From Balaenoptera acutorostrata (taxonomy: Eukaryota > Chordata > Mammalia > Artiodactyla > Balaenopteridae), in NCBI RefSeq assembly GCF_949987535.1, contig NC_080070.1, forward strand, positions 8,490,016 to 8,554,015: 64,000 bases of DNA, written 5' to 3'. The notes under the pieces are model-generated. The model saw only the letters and a program-made list of their open reading frames with translations. It was not told the DNA's origin and searched no databases. A program made the position numbers and the translations under genes. This document shows positions 37,461 to 49,083 of the stretch, one piece after another. Each line of letters starts with the position of its first letter. Position 1 is the stretch's first letter.

Positions 37461-38104
37461 TTATGTTGCAGACTGAGAGTCCTTTGTGGCTTTCTGAATT
37501 GACATCTTAGCTGATTGTCTTAATAATAGATATCTTGTGTTAAAAATGGAATCTTTGAGTGTTTAGCAGAAGGGAAGCACAGCTGCCTCCAGCGGTTTGT
37601 TCCTATAGCTTCTGGGCATGGGGCACCATCTACAGGAAGGGCTGCTCAGTGGCTGCTTTCTTTTATGCCTTGGGGACTGCAGCTGCCTGGATTGCCACAT
37701 GCTCAAGTCACTCCTGATCTCAGAAATAAGGAACACTCAGAAATCCTCCAGAACAGTGCTTTTCTGCTCCATCCAGAGATCAAATACATTTTGACCCCTA
37801 TATGAAGTCGCTGAAGAAAGGGCATCCGTTCCTTCCTTGGAAGCCTCAGGGTGAGTATAGGAGAGTACAATTCTGCATCCTTGCTTTGGCCAGTATCTGT
37901 GCTCATGAATGCCTCAGCTCTCTCATCCATGGTTTTAGCTAAGAGACTTTATTGAGAAAGACATTATAGTAAAGTGAATAAATCTCAAGAACTTGGGTTT
38001 CTTTTTAAATTTAGTAGAAAATCCTGGAGAATTTATTCATTTTCTATTGATATAAAATTCTACTCAGAATCCTTAGAGGGATGAGGGAGTCCTGACTGTA
38101 TGTT
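37461..38104. other. Unique sequence
   Basis: No repeat recognised. 37,560-37,930 is less AT-rich and holds a 75-codon minus frame (37,703-37,930) without recognisable product. Confidence 0.45.
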
Positions 38105-38625
38105 AGGTTATCATATATACAATGGAATATTACTCAGCCATAAAAAGAAATGAAATTGAGTTATTTGTAGTGAGGTGGATGGACTTAAGAGACTGTCATA
38201 CAGAGTGAAGTAAGTCAGAAAGAGAAAAACAAATACTGTATGCTAACACATATATATGGAATCTAAAAAAAAAAATGGTTCTGAAGAACCTAGGGGCAGG
38301 ACAGGAATAAAGACGCAGATGTAGAGAATGGACTTGAGGACACGGGGAGGGGGAAGGGTAAGCTGGGAAGAAGTGAGAGAGTGGCATGGACATATATACA
38401 CTACCAAATGTAAAATAGATAGCTAGTGGGAAGCAGCTGCATAGCACAGGGAGATCAGCTCGGTGCTTTGTGACCACCTAGAGGGGTGGGATAGGGAGGG
38501 TGGGAGGGAGACACAAGAGGGAGGAGATATTGGGATATATGTATAGCTGATTCACTTTGTTATAAAGCAGAAACTAACACACCTTTGTAAAGCAGTTATG
38601 TTCCAATAAAGATGTTAAAAAAAAA
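38105..38625 (+). mobile_element. Lineage-specific L1 3' end, sense
   Basis: Begins in the last codons of ORF2 (atacaatggaatattactca, gtgaagtaagtcagaaagag, acaaatactgtatgctaaca), then a G-rich 3' UTR (ggggagggggaagggtaagc, gcatagcacagggagatcag, ggagatattgggatatatgt, cactttgttataaagcagaa) and ends ttccaataaagatgttaaa plus polyA (about 38,612-38,625). The fairly intact sequence and polyA tail indicate a relatively young, severely 5'-truncated insertion of an artiodactyl/cetacean L1. Confidence 0.92.
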
Positions 38626-38944
38626 AAAAGGATAGCTTGAAGAATTAGAAACTGGATATGAAATTTTCTTGAATAAATTTGTAATGTTTCTCAAATTAAA
38701 AAAAAATGGAAAAATACTAAAATAAATACCCCATAACTATTCCAAGTAAAGATGTCAAGACCAACATGCAAAGTACATTGATATGGAAGTAGGTGTGTCC
38801 CTGAGTCTTTTAGAAATCTCTTAATTAATCCTGGGATGTGCTGTATGAAGAGAGGATGTCAAATGTCTTGCTGAGTAGCAAACAGATGAACCCTACAAAC
38901 AGCTTCAAGTAACAATGAGGCTAATATCAAATGCCCTTCATCTG
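38626..38944. other. Unique sequence
   Basis: Nothing recognised between the L1 tail and a MIR-like segment. Confidence 0.45.
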
Positions 38945-39095
38945 AGAGTCCTAGAGGTCTTTACAAATGGCGTAACATTAACCTGAACATCACTCCAGAG
39001 AAGCATCAAATTAATTTCCATTTCAGAAATGGAACCCTGAGAAAGAAGCATGTCCATGATCACAACTAAACCTACTTCTTAGCATACTTAAGGCC
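38945..39095 (-). repeat. MIR-like, antisense
   Basis: agaggtctttacaaatggcg, taacattaacctgaacatca, tttcagaaatggaaccctga, gaaagaagcatgtccatgat, cacaac: antisense MIR pattern, diverged. Confidence 0.45.
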
Positions 39096-39269
39096 AGTTC
39101 CTATCAGCCATCTGTTCTGAGAGTTAATTTTAGGTCCTGGAGTAAAAGAGAGAGAGCATGAAGATGTCAAAATGGAAAACAAACCATATTCATTCAACAT
39201 TTGGGGGATCATTTAAAGTTAAATAATAACACAGGATTACATTTCTCAAGGTATTCACTATATATTTAG

Positions 39270-39600
39270 AGCAACATTTAGGGAACAGTATGGCAAGTGC
39301 CATGATAATAGTATAACTGAAGTATGATGGAAATACATGAGAGGAAGAGAATCAAACTAGGGGATCAGGGAAAACTCACATAGGAAGAGATAGTTAAGCC
39401 AAGCTTTGAAGGCTTGTAGGAGTTATCTTTAAGCAGAAAGCAAGGAAGAGAATTCTGTACAAGACAAATAGCACAGACAAAGCATGAAGCATTATAATTG
39501 CCAGTAGCTGGAATAGTGCTAGGGGGAAGGAGGCCACAAATTTGAATGTGATGTATGTGCTAAACTAAGGAGCTTAAAATGTGTACCAAATACTATAGCC
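39270..39600 (-). repeat. L2 fragment, antisense
   Basis: Complement of the L2 3' region: gcaagtgccatgataatagt, ggggatcagggaaaactcac, agccaagctttgaaggcttg, taggagttatctttaagcag, gaattctgtacaagacaaat, cacagacaaagcatgaagc. Order and spacing match the reverse of the L2 sense copy at 58.3-58.8 kb. Confidence 0.6.
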
Positions 39601-40409
39601 AAGGGAACAGGTCAGTGGTCAGCGCACATATTCACAGGAGACCCACAGCTCCATCAGCACCATGATATCAACAAGGAGTTGTAAATATAATTTACAGGAA
39701 CTTGAACAGGCAGAAACAATACCTCCTTGCAAACTTCTATTTACAATTCATGTTTTGTAAGATGCCAGTAGGTTATACTGCCCAGGAGGAAAAGAAAACA
39801 AAGTTGGTATACGACTAGCTCACCTCTGCTGTAGAGTTAGGCCAAAGGAGAGATCCATCAGGCATGGTATGATCAAGAGAAAAGTAAGAGATTTCAAAGA
39901 AAATATAAACAGAACTCAGTGATAAGTTGGATATAAGGGGCTAAAAAAAATGAGTAACTGAAATTTTGATTCTAAATCACTGGGCTTTTTAAGTTCTTCA
40001 GTGATTTATAAAAATAATAAAATAAGAAAGAATACTTAGATGGTAAAGATGAATCCACAAACATGCTCAGTTGAAGATGACAATGGGACTTCAAGTCAGA
40101 GTTCTAGGTACCTACTGGGGCTTGTCTCTGGACAACATCTACTTTCCAGGGCCTCTAACCTTGAGCTTAAGGCTGCTCAGTATGTATCAAATGATCAGTC
40201 CAGAGGAACAGTGTTTACAGGAAACTGCTAGAAAGTTAGGTGGGGTATCCTTTCTTCTGGAATAAATCCAAGCTGAGGGCTATGTCCCATCTTATTGTGG
40301 TGCTGCCCTCCTTGTGTTGCTTCCATTAAATTTGCTCAGACTTTATATACCAGCATCTTAATAAAAAGGAGCCCTGTAAAATTCATCTTTTCATCCATTA
40401 TAACGATGT
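39601..40409. other. Unique sequence
   Basis: No repeat or gene recognised. Overlapping 63-64 codon frames at 40,040-40,265 look like chance. Confidence 0.45.
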
Positions 40410-40835
40410 TGTACAGGTTGGGTTCTCTGGGAAACAGATGCTAAGATGGAATTAGAGCTGCAAAAGTTTTATTGGGAGTAGCACCAGTGAGAGAAAAGAG
40501 CAAGACGCAGGATTGGGCATGTGGTGCCGACAGACCCTAATTTAGACCTCACCCAGTCTTTGTCAGCCCAGGGAAGAGCTCTGGAGCAAAGATGGCATGC
40601 TGGAGGAGCCCCACAGGGGTTGGAGATGACCTAGCCCTTGCACCATTAATCTGCTGTCATTACCTGGAGGCCACCTGGAGGAGGAGGTGGCCTCATCTTG
40701 AAAGCTGGAACAGACCCTGAGGGAGCCAACGACTGGATGCAGCAGCTGACCACAGTCCTTTCAGCTGGGCATCTAGTCCTTTCTTGAAGTAGGATCTGAG
40801 TGATGTATCTCTGTGTCGCCACAAAGCCCTCAAAG
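40410..40835 (-). mobile_element. Probable LTR, antisense
   Basis: Starts tgtacaggttgggttctctg, gaaacagatgctaagatgga and contains agttttattgggagtagcac, whose complement has a polyA-signal-like region (aataaaacttttgcagc). The layout (TG start, aagttttattggg, then a GC-richer body) resembles antisense ERVL-type LTRs. The far end is not defined, and no interior is present. Confidence 0.45.
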
Positions 40836-41194
40836 ATTTGTTTACGCAATACCCTTTTTATGAAGCCCCATGGGAGAAATAGCTCTTGGTAGCTGGCATA
40901 GCTGGGCATAACCCATACAAGGGATATGCTTCTGTATTTTGGACACCGGTATCCACATCACTGGTCAGATTTTCTTCTGTGCATTGGCTGCTATGAAGCT
41001 CAGAACTAAATTTATGGGGTTCATATAGAATTTCATAAAATACTAATACCATACCTGCTGCGTTATCCATTTCTCTTGTTTCCTTTTTACTTAGAAAGCA
41101 CATAAATTACTTTAGCCAGAGACTAGATCTCTAAGTAGAACTACCTTTCCATAAGGTGATTTGTGGGATACCATCATGGATCATGATACAAAAT

Positions 41195-41413
41195 GGACTA
41201 TATTAGGGACGTCCCTGTGGTCCAGTGGTTAAGACTCCGCCTTCCAATGCAGGGGGTGTGGGTTCGATCCCTGGCTGGGGAGCTGAGATCCCACATGCCT
41301 CGTGGCCAAAAAACCAAGACATAAAACAGAAGCAATATTGTAACAAATTCAATAAAGACTTTAAAAAAAACAGTCCACATCAAAAAATCTTTAAAAAAAA
41401 TAAGGACTATATT
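41195..41413 (+). mobile_element. CHR-type SINE (older class), sense, with TSDs
   Basis: tRNA-derived head gggacgtccctgtggtccag, tggttaagactccgccttcc, B-box ggttcgatccc (41,261-41,271), ctgagatcccacatgcctcg, then the tail aaaaaacagtccacatcaaa ending in A-rich sequence. It is bounded by a perfect 10-bp target-site duplication ggactatatt (41,195-41,204 and 41,404-41,413). It lacks the long body found in the SINEs at 52 and 60 kb, so it is a different CHR subfamily. Confidence 0.92.
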
Positions 41414-42125
41414 GAATCTTAGCTTGGGCCTCATCTTATCCAACTCAAAAATGAGAGAGGATCATCAATTAACTCCTTTGAATGCAAAAATGTATACATT
41501 TTTGTGCCTACTCTATAAATACCTAAATTATAAATCTAATCATTTGTGTTGTATTATTGATCTGTCATCCTAAATAGATATTTACTAACACATCTGAAAG
41601 TGCCTTTCAGTAAAGGCCCAGGGCCCTCTAGTTGGCTATTAAAAACATAAAGAAGAAATAAAATTCTGGGGGTTCCTCACTTTCCCCGTTTTCTTGCTAG
41701 TGCTTTATTAGTAACAAGGAAATGATCACTCTGAAATTCACTTCCGCTGGAGAGACCAGTATATAAAGACTATATGGTAATCACTTGCCTTAGTTGTCAG
41801 TTTTTGAAGTGTCATAATTATTGTGATCTGGGCATTAGGAGAGCAAATTTTCCTTTCGTGATGGGAAAGAGGGTTGGTAATGAGGTCGATGTATGGACAA
41901 GTGGTGAGGAGGGCTGCTCTCCAGGACAAAGCTATACTGACCAGAATGGGCCGGTCATCAGAACCCAAGAGGACGAACTTGCTCTGTGGCGGAAGTGCAA
42001 TGGCATCCAGGGAAGGGGATGATCCCTGACAGTGACTAAACTATGTACTTAAAGAGAAATACTCAAAGGAAAAAGAAAAGAACCAAAGAAGATTATATGG
42101 AGTGCTTGGTTTTATTGCTATAAGC
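41414..42125. other. Unique sequence
   Basis: No repeat or gene recognised. Confidence 0.45.
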
Positions 42126-42300
42126 AGGCCTGGCTACATAATTTGCGGGCAAATTACAAAATAAAAATGTAGGATGCTTGTCCAAAAATTATTAAGAATT
42201 TCAAGACTAACAGCAGAGCATTAAAACAAGCATGGGGCCCTCTGGGCTTAGGTCCCTGTGTGACTGCATGTGTCACATGTCCACAAGGTTGGCCCTGGTT
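42126..42300 (+). repeat. Unidentified interspersed repeat, copy 2
   Basis: Homologous over its whole length to 5526-5698 (see there for shared blocks). This copy keeps tattaagaatttcaagact and gcatggggccctctgggct. Same orientation as copy 1. Confidence 0.7.
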
Positions 42301-42829
42301 ACAGACTCAAAAGGTAACTATAAGAAAGATGGAGTTTTTTTCCCTCAGATCACCGATTAACACCTCAACTGTAAACCTGAGAAAGTTCCGCTCCTATTTC
42401 TGTCCTTAGCCTGGCCTAGCCTGTTAGCCCTCTGGGCCCTGGGGAGGGGAGGCTGGCAATGAACACAGTGGCTACAAAATCCCCAGTCAGTCCCAACGTC
42501 TCACCAGTGGAGCTGAGTGAGCACCATTCTACTTTTAAATACTCTGTATCCTTGTTGAAATACATGTTGGACCATATCTTCCACAACACATCAAGATTTT
42601 TGGTTCAAAAGTTGGTTTGTTGTCATAATAGATTGAGAAGAGCTAACTCACTTCTCATCAGGAAACGTCATGGGATCAAGACTTCCTTTGCTAGAACTGG
42701 ATATAAATACTTGGTACCACTGAGGCTGCAGCAGCCACGGCTATGGTGATTGCAGAGTCAGAGTTTGCAGAGCTGGGTCGGAGGAGGGATATCACCTCCC
42801 CAAAAGGAATTCAGGTAGAAATGAACCAC
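42301..42829. other. Unique sequence
   Basis: No exon or repeat recognised; a 96-codon plus frame at 42,459-42,749 has no recognisable product. Confidence 0.45.
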
Positions 42830-42955
42830 CCAAGTCTACAGAATCAGAATAGTGTTGGAGGGAAGCAGGGAGGTGTGGACAAGATTATTTTGAAAAGAAG
42901 AAAAAAAAAAATTCCCAAGGTGATCTGACAGTCTCCAGGTTAAGAACTATGCTCT
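42830..42955 (+). mobile_element. MER5-like hAT-Charlie DNA transposon remnant
   Basis: Contains ccaagtctacagaatcagaa, then gggaggtgtggacaagatta, a (A)n interruption, ttcccaaggtgatctgacag, tctccaggttaagaactatg. This is the order of the MER5 3' half, ending in a decayed terminal inverted repeat (gttaagaactatg for the usual gttgagaaccactg type end). Non-autonomous and long inactive. Confidence 0.55.
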
Positions 42956-42984
42956 ACTTCAATTTTTTTTTTTTTGCTCCCCCC

Positions 42985-43100
42985 AGGTGAGTGGGGCATA
43001 GATAGGTAAGGAACAAGCTCATGTTCACACTGGTAGTTAGAGAAAGCTGGACCCAAAACCCAGGTATATGATGTCCCTGACCAAGCTCTTTGCACTGTAT
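42985..43100 (-). repeat. MIR fragment, antisense
   Basis: agaaagctggacccaaaacc, caggtatatgatgtccctga, ccaagctctttgcactgtat preceded by ggaacaagctcatgttcaca. Clear antisense MIR head. Confidence 0.6.
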
Positions 43101-44929
43101 CAGAGATTTCAAACTGCTTTCATATTTACTAGTTCAGGGGAAAATGTAACAAATAAAAGACAATTCAGATGTACATCGTAATGAAACATTTATTATACTG
43201 TCAATTTTGGGTTACATGTGTAAATGTATTAATGAAAATACATCACAACTGCTAGGCTCTGAATATTTTAGTTGGAGGGCCAAGTGATTTTAGATATTGA
43301 CATTTATGAAAAGTTGGACCTCATGACCAGAATGAAGTTTCCTGAAATGTGTTTGGTATTCAACTTAATATACCATGTTTGTTTAGTTGGAGAAACTTAG
43401 AATTACTGTTAATTCTAAGAAATTAACTTAGAATTAATTAATTACTGTTAATTCTATAGAAAAGTCTATATGTCCGTAATTAAATATAATACCTGATTCT
43501 GTTAAAAGACTTAAAATGGTCTCAAATAAGAATCCCAGTTGAGTATGGATTAATGGGAATTAAAAAAAAACTGTTAGAAGACAAATTTCCAACCTGAATT
43601 TCACAGTACTCTGTTTGGATATGTAATTTAATAAAAATCTATCTATGGGCAAGTTACTCAGTGAATTGCTAAAAAACTGAAATACCTCCTAGCTGATAAC
43701 TTATTTTTATGGCTTTTTATGGGCTGTATTCCCACACTCACTAAGTCATCTGATAAATTAACGTTACAGTAAAAGAAGCTGATTTTGCTACCATTACCAT
43801 TAGCTAAAGGCAGCACTTGACAGATTCTTTCACCCAGAAACATGTAATGGAATAGTACATTTTCCTTGCAAACAAACCTCATTTATACTTTACACAAGGG
43901 TCATTTATCCATGAAGGCAAAGAAAGAAAAATGTTCAGCTACAGTGGTCCAACATCAAAACACCTTAAGTTTCAGTGAAAAGAGCCGGACATATTGAAAG
44001 ACCTCACTAACAAAACTCATCTCTGAGGAGTTAAGTGCGTGAATGAGAGAAGCCCCATGAAGAACCCTAATAGAAATTCGAGATATTTTTAAAAATTAAA
44101 TGATTTCTCTACATGAGGATCCCAGAGGAATATGGTGGACTAAATGCCATCCATCCTCTGAGCTTCACATTTCACAGCAGACATCAAGGCCTCCAGCGGT
44201 GCCTCTCCTTCCAGAATTAGTCCACTCTACAGTACCATTCCGGTAAAAAAGGAGACCCAGTGGGCCAAATGATGAGTAATAGTTATGAGTAAACATATTA
44301 AATGATACTAGGAGTTTAGGGACTGCTCTCATTTCGAGCAATTTCTCTCAAGCAAAACACTTAACATGGGTCTCACACTGTTCCTATTTCAGCGTCTCAT
44401 CTTGAAGCTGGCACTTTCTCCAGTATAGTGCAGGGGGAGCAATTGTGTCTCCTCATAAAACACCAATGTTTCCAAGCTTCAATCGCTTTACTTCTGCTTT
44501 CATTTCTTCCTTCTGATGTTTCTTCAGTTTAGCACTAATACTATGACTCAATTCTTTAATCTTTTAGGCATATGTTTTGTGATTTTTCAACTTCCTGCCC
44601 TCTGAGAATAAAAGTGGAAAATGGTGAGAATAATTCCCAGGGATGAGTTTGATGTGTATAGGTATAAAATTCAGTTGGATAAAGAAAAATAGTTGCAACC
44701 ATGAGGGTAACAGACTGGTACAGTTATATTCTTGAGTTACCTTGTATGGCTTGGACCTCAATGTGAATAGCCCTCCCTGGAGTAACACCATGGTGGCCCT
44801 AGGTTATATTTTGGTGAATTTCAATAATTCACAATCATCTCTGGGTTGGTTTCTAAATCATTCTAATCCGTAATAGATTTTACCTTCATATTCTTACTGA
44901 TACCATTACCTATTCTATACGTCTACATT
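43101..44929. other. Unique sequence with one local duplication
   Basis: No gene or named repeat in about 1.8 kb apart from the local repeat at 43,396-43,459. Confidence 0.45.
43396..43459 (+). repeat. Imperfect tandem duplication with 10-bp hairpin
   Basis: The first unit starts cttagaatta-ctgt-taattctaag, a perfect 10-bp inverted repeat with a 4-nt loop (43,396-43,419). A second unit begins cttagaatta at 43,427 and, after an inserted attaatta-type spacer, repeats ctgttaattct at 43,445-43,455. Probably replication slippage. Confidence 0.8.
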
Positions 44930-45116
44930 TAGGGATTGGTGGTAATGGGGAGTGAGTGCTCAGTGGGTATGGGGTGATCACCTTTTGGGGGATGAAAATG
45001 CTTTGGAACTAAACAGAGGTTCTTGTTGCACAATATAGTGAATGCATTAAATGCCACTGAATTGTTCTCTTCAAAATGTCTAATTTTGTTATGAAAATTA
45101 CACCTTGATAAAAAAA
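44930..45116 (+). mobile_element. Old L1 3' UTR end, sense
   Basis: gttgcacaatatagtgaatg, cattaaatgccactgaattg, ttctcttcaaaatgtctaat, tttgttatgaaaattacacc, ttgataaaaaaaaaa: the common old-L1 3' terminus with residual polyA. Confidence 0.8.
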
Positions 45117-47014
45117 AAAGTTCTAAAAAATAAAAAGGAAAACGATCTTTGTAGTTTTTCTGTAATATTAAAGTTATTCTAAGAAAAAATTTACTTTTTA
45201 AAAATGGAATTAGTGGGGAGGAGGCATGAACTTTGACTCCTATTTGGTTTAAGGTACAATGGAAAACCTCCATATTTTTGTTCCGTTTCTTCATCAAGTT
45301 ACAGTTTTAAAAATTAAGTTATGAGCAATTATTAAGGCCATTAGCCCTTTTCCTCTCACATGTGTTAAAGTTTATTATGGAGTCAAATTTATCAGGCTCT
45401 TACTTTCACTCAATTTGTTATCTTTTGCTTTATAATGTCTGGGCTCTGTTTTCTGCTTGGAAAGATCTTTCTCACTCCATTACTTGTTAGATTTGTTGTT
45501 GTTGATGATTCTTTTCCCCTAAGGTTTTAATTTTTCTTATTTATTTCTCTTTTCTAATTACATTGGCTAGTATCTCTGATGATACATGATAATGTGCATC
45601 AGTGACCTGCCATTGGTTTTATAGGGAGTTATGTGGTCAAATTAAGTTTCTCAGCTCACTGCTAAGAAGTGAGCTGAGAAACTTATGGATAAATGGGGAA
45701 GAGTGAGAAAAAAACAGCACATGTACTAATTTTCTCATCTTTAATAGAAATCTGGTATTGGACACTATTGAAAAACAAATCGATCAAAGATGCTTGCGTA
45801 TGTTATGTAATGGTATGAAGGTGGTAGTGTGTTGGAGCTCTACTCTCCCTCCACCTCCAAACTGGTTCACAAGAGATAATTGTTAAATATTCAGGAAATT
45901 TGCAAGCTGGTTGTTAAAGCTATTATTAAAAATTAAATTACATAAATTTATGGTTAAACTGAATCAAAGCAAATGTATCACTCAAAAATCATGTGAATTA
46001 TACTATATTTACTATATATAGTACTATACACTATATTTTACTATTATCTATGCTCTTAAGGCTGTTTATGTTATTGCAACTGAAGGATGGAAATCCTAAT
46101 AATGGTAGCTTCTGCCCATCTCTTCTCTACTCTGAATTCTGTGAGGATAGACTGGCAGCTTGAAATCAGCCAAGGTGGGAGTATTAATATTATGGAAATT
46201 GACAAATGCTGCAAACCAGGGTTTGACTTACTGCTTTTTCGATTGTCAAACTTAAGTAATAAAATGTTAATCGTGCAGATTTAACTTGTGTTGTGTCTGT
46301 GTCTATTCTGAATAGAACAAAACATTCAGAAAACATTCTTCCTAACTTTGAATACTACTATCTGATTTAGTGAATAATTCTCTCAAATCACTGACAAACA
46401 AGAGATGTCCTGACATTCACCTTCCTTCATTGTTTTCCTTTTCTTTTACATATTTTCATAAAATAAAATATCAACCAACACCCATGTTGGAACTACACTC
46501 AGAGAGCCAGTTAGCAGCACCCTACTGTATAAAGATAACTGTAAAAAAAAACCCTGAAATGATAATATAACTAACCAAAATACCGAGACAAAGGGGAAAT
46601 AAACATAGTAAGCATAATTACATTACAAATATAAACAAAAAATCAATTATAAAAATTATACTGCAAATACAATTTAATTTCCTTATCTTCCATAGTGAAG
46701 AGTCAACTGATAGAGTTTAAGCTTAATATAGCTAGAAGTGTATGATTAATTATATTATTAAGATATATAATGGTAACCAGTAGAAAAATTAATGTTTTAC
46801 AAATGATTCCAACTTATCAAAAGGAAACATATACACAAATCTGCATACTCAGAGGCCTCTCCTGACTCCCAGTGTTACCTCTTACCCCAGCAGCCCATAT
46901 TCTAGTCCATCTCTCTGCTCTATTCTCTCATATAGTCCTGTAATTTTCCTTTATGACACGTTTAAAATGATTAGTTGCATAATCACATGATGAACATTTA
47001 TTTTTTGATTAATC
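45117..47014. other. Mostly unique sequence
   Basis: A weak antisense L1M resemblance at 45,405-45,500 (tgctttataatgtctgggct, ggaaagatctttctcactcc). A perfect 18-bp hairpin at 45,643-45,685 and an AT palindromic run near 46,000-46,050 are the other landmarks. No gene. Confidence 0.4.
45643..45685 (+). repeat. Perfect 18-bp inverted repeat, 7-nt loop
   Basis: Left arm taagtttctcagctcact (45,643-45,660), loop gctaaga, right arm agtgagctgagaaactta (45,668-45,685). All 18 pairs match and homology stops abruptly at both outer ends. It is not part of a recognised transposon and lacks a poly-T for an RNA polymerase III terminator. The abrupt, perfect arms suggest a single templated-inversion event rather than a selected structure. 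Confidence 0.9.
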
Positions 47015-47120
47015 AATAATCTTCGAGAAGGTACAGCCTATGTCTAGTTTTGGTCACCACTGTCACAACACCAGGTGCAATGTCTGAGACACAGTAGCTG
47101 CTCAATACTGCTGAGTGAAG
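47015..47120 (+). repeat. L2 3' end, sense
   Basis: tgtctagttttggtcaccac, a degenerate middle, ccaggtgcaatgtctgagac, acagtagctgctcaatactg, ctgagtgaag. The 'cacagtag-tgctcaata' ending marks the L2 3' terminus. Confidence 0.45.
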
Positions 47121-47214
47121 ACCCCTTCCCCTCAAAGACCTTCTAGAAGCAGAGGGAAGGCTACATCTAAATGCAATAACATAAAGGGAGTCTGTTTAGG
47201 TTTAAAGACGTGCA

Positions 47215-47440
47215 AAAAGATTCATGTATTCTACCTAGGGGAATGCTTCATAAAAAATGTGGCATCTGAACTGAATCGTGGAAAATAGGCAGTTTGCCAG
47301 AGACAGAGAAGATAGTCATTTTAAAGAAAGGAAACTGCCAACAGAGAGAGAAGGTTAGTGAAGGGTCCACATCATGGAGAAGGCTGTAGACTACACTAAG
47401 GATATGGAATTCACCTGTGAGAAAACGGTGAGATCTGATT
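47215..47440 (-). repeat. L2-like, antisense
   Basis: ggcatctgaactgaatcgtg, aaaataggcagtttgccaga, caacagagagagaaggttag, catggagaaggctgtagact: complement of L2 mid-3' region. Weak. Confidence 0.35.
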
Positions 47441-47930
47441 CTTTTTTATTATTATAGAAAGTATATTTAGCATGAGATCTACCCTCTCAACAGATTTTTT
47501 AAGTGCACAGTGTAGTATTGTTAACTATAGGCATGACTTTGAATAGCATATCTCTAAGTCATCTTGCATGACTGAAACTTTATACCCATTTATACAACTC
47601 CACCTTCCCTTCTCCCCCAGTCACTGGAAACAACCATTCTACTTTCTGCTTTTATGAGTTTGATTACTTTAGATACCGCATATAAGTAGGATCATGCAGT
47701 GTTTGTACTTTTGTGACTGACTCATTTCACTTAATATAGTGTCCTCATGATTCATCCATGTTGTGGCATATGGCAGGATTTCCTTCTTTTTGAAGGCTAA
47801 TATTCCATTATATGTATATACCACAATTTCTTTATCTATTCATCCATTGATAGACGACGTTCAGATTGTTTTCATATCTTGGCTATTGTAAATAATGCTG
47901 CAATGAACATAGGAGTACAAAGATCTCTTA
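47441..47930 (-). mobile_element. L1 3' segment of a twin-primed insertion, antisense
   Basis: On the plus strand: gcatgagatctaccctctca, ttgttaactataggcatgac, ctgaaactttatacccattt, accattctactttctgcttt, atataagtaggatcatgcag, ttccattatatgtatatacc, ctattgtaaataatgctgca, atgaacataggagtacaaag. This is the complement of the L1 ORF2 end plus 3' UTR. It meets the sense segment at about 47,931 with almost no loss of L1 sequence between the two. Confidence 0.85.
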
Positions 47931-48150
47931 ACACCTGTTAGAATGGCTATTACACATAAAAAAAAGATAAGTGTTGGTGAGTATGTGGAGAAACTGTGTA
48001 CACTTGTACACTGTGGATGGAAATATAAAGCAGTGTAGCCGTTAAAGAAAATAATATGGAGGTTCCTAAAAAAATTAAAAATAGAATTACCAAGTGACCT
48101 AGCAAATCCACTTCTGGGTATTTATTGAAAAGAACTGAGATGAGGTTCTC
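47931..48150 (+). mobile_element. Inverted 5' segment of the same L1 insertion
   Basis: acacctgttagaatggctat, gataagtgttggtgagtatg, tggagaaactgtgtacactt, gaggttcctaaaaaaattaa, cctagcaaatccacttctgg, gtatttattgaaaagaactg. In L1 this lies immediately upstream of the sequence carried by the adjoining antisense segment, so the two are one element with its 5' part inverted. Confidence 0.8.
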
Positions 48151-49083
48151 AGTTGAAGCACCCTCTGGAGACAGTGAGGAAGCAGGAGAGGAAGGGGGGC
48201 TGGAAGGTGAATTTGGTGAGTGGTGCTCTGATTACGTGGCTCCTACACTTTAGCTCCTAGTGCCATGTGATCCAGAGAGGAAAACATGGCATAACTGCAT
48301 CAGTCACAAGGTTTATCTGAGCACCTCTTTCGGCTTAAGGGGAAACCACCACTGAAGTAAAAAGGGGAGCAAGATATTGTGGCCAAGCCCAGCTTCTCCT
48401 CTTGTTATCCTCTCTAATTTGAAATTTAATTTTCATTCTTTCCATGAAAATCCACTTATTCAAATCCTGGCTCCTCTACGAAAACTTACTTTCTTAAACA
48501 ATCTTATCCAACTTTAATCACATGCATTCTATAAACACAGGATTTTCATAAAGTCATACTCCTCTATGTATGCCTATGACCTCCTTCCAGATTTTCACAC
48601 CTTCAGAATAAAAGGTGTAGTTTTAATTTCTTTTGTAATCACTCACAGTATGTGTAAGATGTTTAGCACAAAGTAGATTTTTGTTGAATGTTTTTTATAG
48701 CTATTTATAACACAATGAGATATGAGGATTAAAATAGGTTACTACAGAGGAGCAAAAAGAAGCAAGACAGATGTGTGAAGAGGAAAACATGGGAGATAAA
48801 AAAGACAACAGGATCTTTTCCTTAATTATATTAGAGGTAGGTCAGAGAATAAAAGAATAAAAAATGCTTTCAAAGATTTAAAAATGAGTATCTTATAAAA
48901 CTTGAGGATTGATGGCATGTTTGATTCAAATTCTGGTTTTCCTCCAAAGGTAGAATGAGATTCAGAAACTTGGAATTATACAGCTTGTAATGGAAAATTT
49001 GGTTAAACAAGGGGATAATTGTTTCTTACAACATTCCCAATACTGTGAATTTTCAATGGCTATTTGATGGTATTTTGTTGTTT
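48151..49083. other. Mostly unique sequence
   Basis: 48,420-48,700 faintly resembles an L2 3' region (tcaaatcctggctcctctac, tttagcacaaagtagatttt, tgttgaatg). Otherwise nothing recognised. Confidence 0.4.
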
